Of a stretch of DNA of 7,229 nucleotides, positions 6,271 to 7,229 are shown piece after piece. A program made the position numbers and the translations under genes. The notes beneath the pieces are model-generated. The model ran no database searches. It saw only the letters and a program-made list of their open reading frames with translations, and was not told the origin of the DNA. The stretch comes from Saprospiraceae bacterium (GTDB lineage: Bacteria > Bacteroidota > Bacteroidia > Chitinophagales > Saprospiraceae). The stretch is taken from assembly GCA_023299965.1 (NCBI GenBank), contig JALZVN010000361.1, positions 1 through 7,229 on the forward strand, written 5' to 3'. Position 1 is the stretch's first letter; every line of letters begins with the position of its first letter.

Positions 6271-6398
6271 TCCCGACATCCACTTCGTTACTATCGAGAC
6301 CTGGCTATTCATGACTGCGCGTTCGCTTCGGACCCAGCTGAAAATAGCTGGGTCTGCTTCACTCGATAGAGAAAATCGAGTTCGCATCATTACTATCC
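6271..6398. repeat. hairpin-rich, GC-richer intergenic element
   Basis: The core is a perfect 9-bp hairpin, GACCCAGCT (6331-6339) with AGCTGGGTC (6346-6354) and a GAAAAT loop. An 8-bp outer pair, CTATCGAG (6291-6298) with CTCGATAG (6362-6369), encloses it. A competing hairpin joins CTCGAT (6362-6367) to ATCGAG (6375-6380). TTACTATC is repeated near both ends. Reading frames through it are poor and no T-run follows the stems. It looks like an interspersed repeat or a structured leader, unlike the flanking AT-rich DNA. Confidence 0.4.
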
Positions 6399-6540
6399 AT
6401 TGCGCAAAAGAAAATATCCTCAAGTTACAAGAGTGTGAGTAATCGATGTTAAAAAAAAACAGCGGACGTCAAAGTTGTTCCATAGAGGCTATATACCCAT
6501 CATGTTTAAAACATACTTTTTACTATTATTATTTCTATCG

Positions 6541-6680
6541 ATTTTCGGAGTAGCGATGTGGAGTAGTGGAGTCGTTAGGCGACAGTCCCTAATCAGATCG
6601 GCGAGCAGGCATAGGACCGAGCGAAGAGCGACTTGCCTGTCCGGTAGGCAGACCTGCGCAACGTAGCGACGCTGATATTT
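6541..6680 (+). repeat. GC-rich structured interspersed element, copy B
   Basis: About 56% GC in AT-rich surroundings. It aligns with the minus strand of 1-146: 20 of the first 23 bases agree, ATCGGCGAGCA is shared (6596-6606 here), then a GACCGAGC-type block and a TAGCG-CGC end. Hairpins include GTCG/CGAC (6571-6574 with 6580-6583), a bulged stem joining 6585-6591 to 6612-6617, and TGCCT/AGGCA (6634-6638 with 6646-6650) around CCGG. It is oriented opposite to copy A and sits in the gap between the OmpA and nucleotidase genes. Confidence 0.55.
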
Positions 6681-6747
6681 TGATGCAGCCTTTTCGACAA
6701 ATAAAAATGTCAAGGTAGACTCATGATTTCAACCCAGATAACACCAA

Positions 6748-6783
6748 TAAAAAAGAGCCTAGAATTTTCACATCCTAGACCCT
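6748..6783 (-). terminator. intrinsic terminator of the OmpA-domain gene
   Basis: On the minus strand a 12-bp stem (6783-6772 with 6765-6754, including three G-U pairs) with a 6-nt loop is followed by a run of T (6754-6749). It begins 32 nt after the stop codon of the OmpA-domain gene. Confidence 0.8.
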
Positions 6784-6815
6784 TTGATATTCTTAGTTTA
6801 ATAGATTTTTACCTA

Positions 6816-7229
6816 TTAGTTCCAAATCCAATTTCTTGATGGATCGGCTTTATCAATCTTGATTGGTAAGTTTTCCAAGTACTTCACGCCCACGTTAGGG
6901 TCACTAAATCTAAGTACTCTTACTTCCGTTCTTCTGTTGTACTGGTGCTCCGTTTCTGGACAATCGATGAAGTTCGCACATCCGTTTCTCAACTGTGACT
7001 CACCGTATCCTTTAGCTACTACTCTAGCTGCAGGAATTCCTTTCTTAATGATGTATTGTACAGCAGCGTTCGCTCTGTTTTGAGACAAATTTCTGTTGTA
7101 CTCTACTGTTCCTCTAGCATCTGTATGAGATCCCAATTCGATAGTAAGGGTAGGGTACTCATTCATCAATTTAACTACTCTATCAAGGTCAGCACTCGCA
7201 TCATCACGAATATAAAACTGATCGAAATC
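6816..7229 (-). CDS. OmpA-family C-terminal domain protein, 3' part only (137 aa seen)
   Basis: The frame is open from the right edge to TAA at 6816, so this is the C-terminal part of a larger gene. The visible residues DFDQFYIRDDA... through RRTEVRVLRF (about 1-103) form an OmpA peptidoglycan-binding domain. Asp37 in SHTDARG and Arg52 in NLSQNRA are the residues that in this family contact the diaminopimelate of peptidoglycan. VVAKGYGES and NRRTEVRV are the usual closing motifs. A TTG/ATG near 7167 is an internal codon and not the start. In Bacteroidota this domain version typically ends long outer-membrane-associated lipoproteins with TPR, beta-propeller or carboxypeptidase-regulatory-like domains (for example PorE-like proteins). 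Which one this is cannot be told here. The last ~30 residues after the domain form a tail ending SRNWIWN, absent from minimal OmpA domains. A terminator follows. No link to the nucleotidase downstream is evident. Confidence 0.93.
   Translation of the reverse strand, partial: DFDQFYIRDDASADLDRVVKLMNEYPTLTIELGSHTDARGTVEYNRNLSQNRANAAVQYIIKKGIPAARVVAKGYGESQLRNGCANFIDCPETEHQYNRRTEVRVLRFSDPNVGVKYLENLPIKIDKADPSRNWIWN

Noticed and set aside
6191..6442. 83-codon plus-strand ORF upstream of the nucleotidase gene
   Set aside because: It overlaps the start and probable promoter of the minus-strand gene and runs through the hairpin element. Residue composition is not convincing.
6475..6666. Plus-strand ORF with a hydrophobic stretch near its N-terminus (from ATG 6502, FLLLLFLSIFG)
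   Set aside because: Its second half is translated repeat copy B (Arg/Ser/Thr-rich), and the hydrophobic part is T-rich DNA. No homology was recognised.

Overview
The window looks like chromosomal DNA from a Bacteroidota bacterium, probably of the Cytophagales type. It is AT-rich. Translation starts lack a clear Shine-Dalgarno sequence and sit behind A/T-rich leaders. The protein families also fit: an OmpA-domain protein of the Bacteroidota kind and TPR proteins resembling a family common in that phylum. The order-level placement is an inference.

Layout, left to right. Positions 1-146 hold a GC-rich (about 55%), hairpin-forming element with a diverged, oppositely oriented relative at 6541-6680. 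After an AT-rich intergenic stretch come three plus-strand genes: a 468-residue TPR protein (672-2078), a 57-residue very basic peptide with a GTG start and a GG leader-like motif (2169-2342), and a 230-residue TPR protein (2564-3256) that ends at a strong intrinsic terminator. The two TPR proteins seem to be diverged members of one family, the second about half length. The leader of the second carries three alternating copies of a GAGAAC half-site that could form mutually exclusive hairpins.

Positions 3313-5260 are low in genes. The best candidate is a minus-strand signal-peptide ORF (4149-4499). Its continuation in another frame (down to about 3811) is protein-like but broken by stops, so it may be a decaying gene. 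The rest is AT-rich DNA with several long inverted repeats.

The clearest enzyme is on the minus strand at 5270-6196: a YjjG-like HAD nucleotidase whose last ~70 residues match Rof, the Rho-binding antiterminator. I regard this apparent phosphatase-Rof fusion as the most interesting observation. A perfect 19-bp palindrome lies just upstream of its start. Next comes an intergenic region with hairpin-rich, GC-richer DNA. The window ends with the C-terminal OmpA domain of a protein whose gene runs off the right edge, with its own terminator at 6748-6783.

No complete mobile element, CRISPR array, tRNA or rRNA was recognised. The genes do not form an obvious single pathway. The TPR-peptide-TPR group looks like one accessory unit, while the nucleotidase-Rof gene and the OmpA gene look like independent housekeeping loci.
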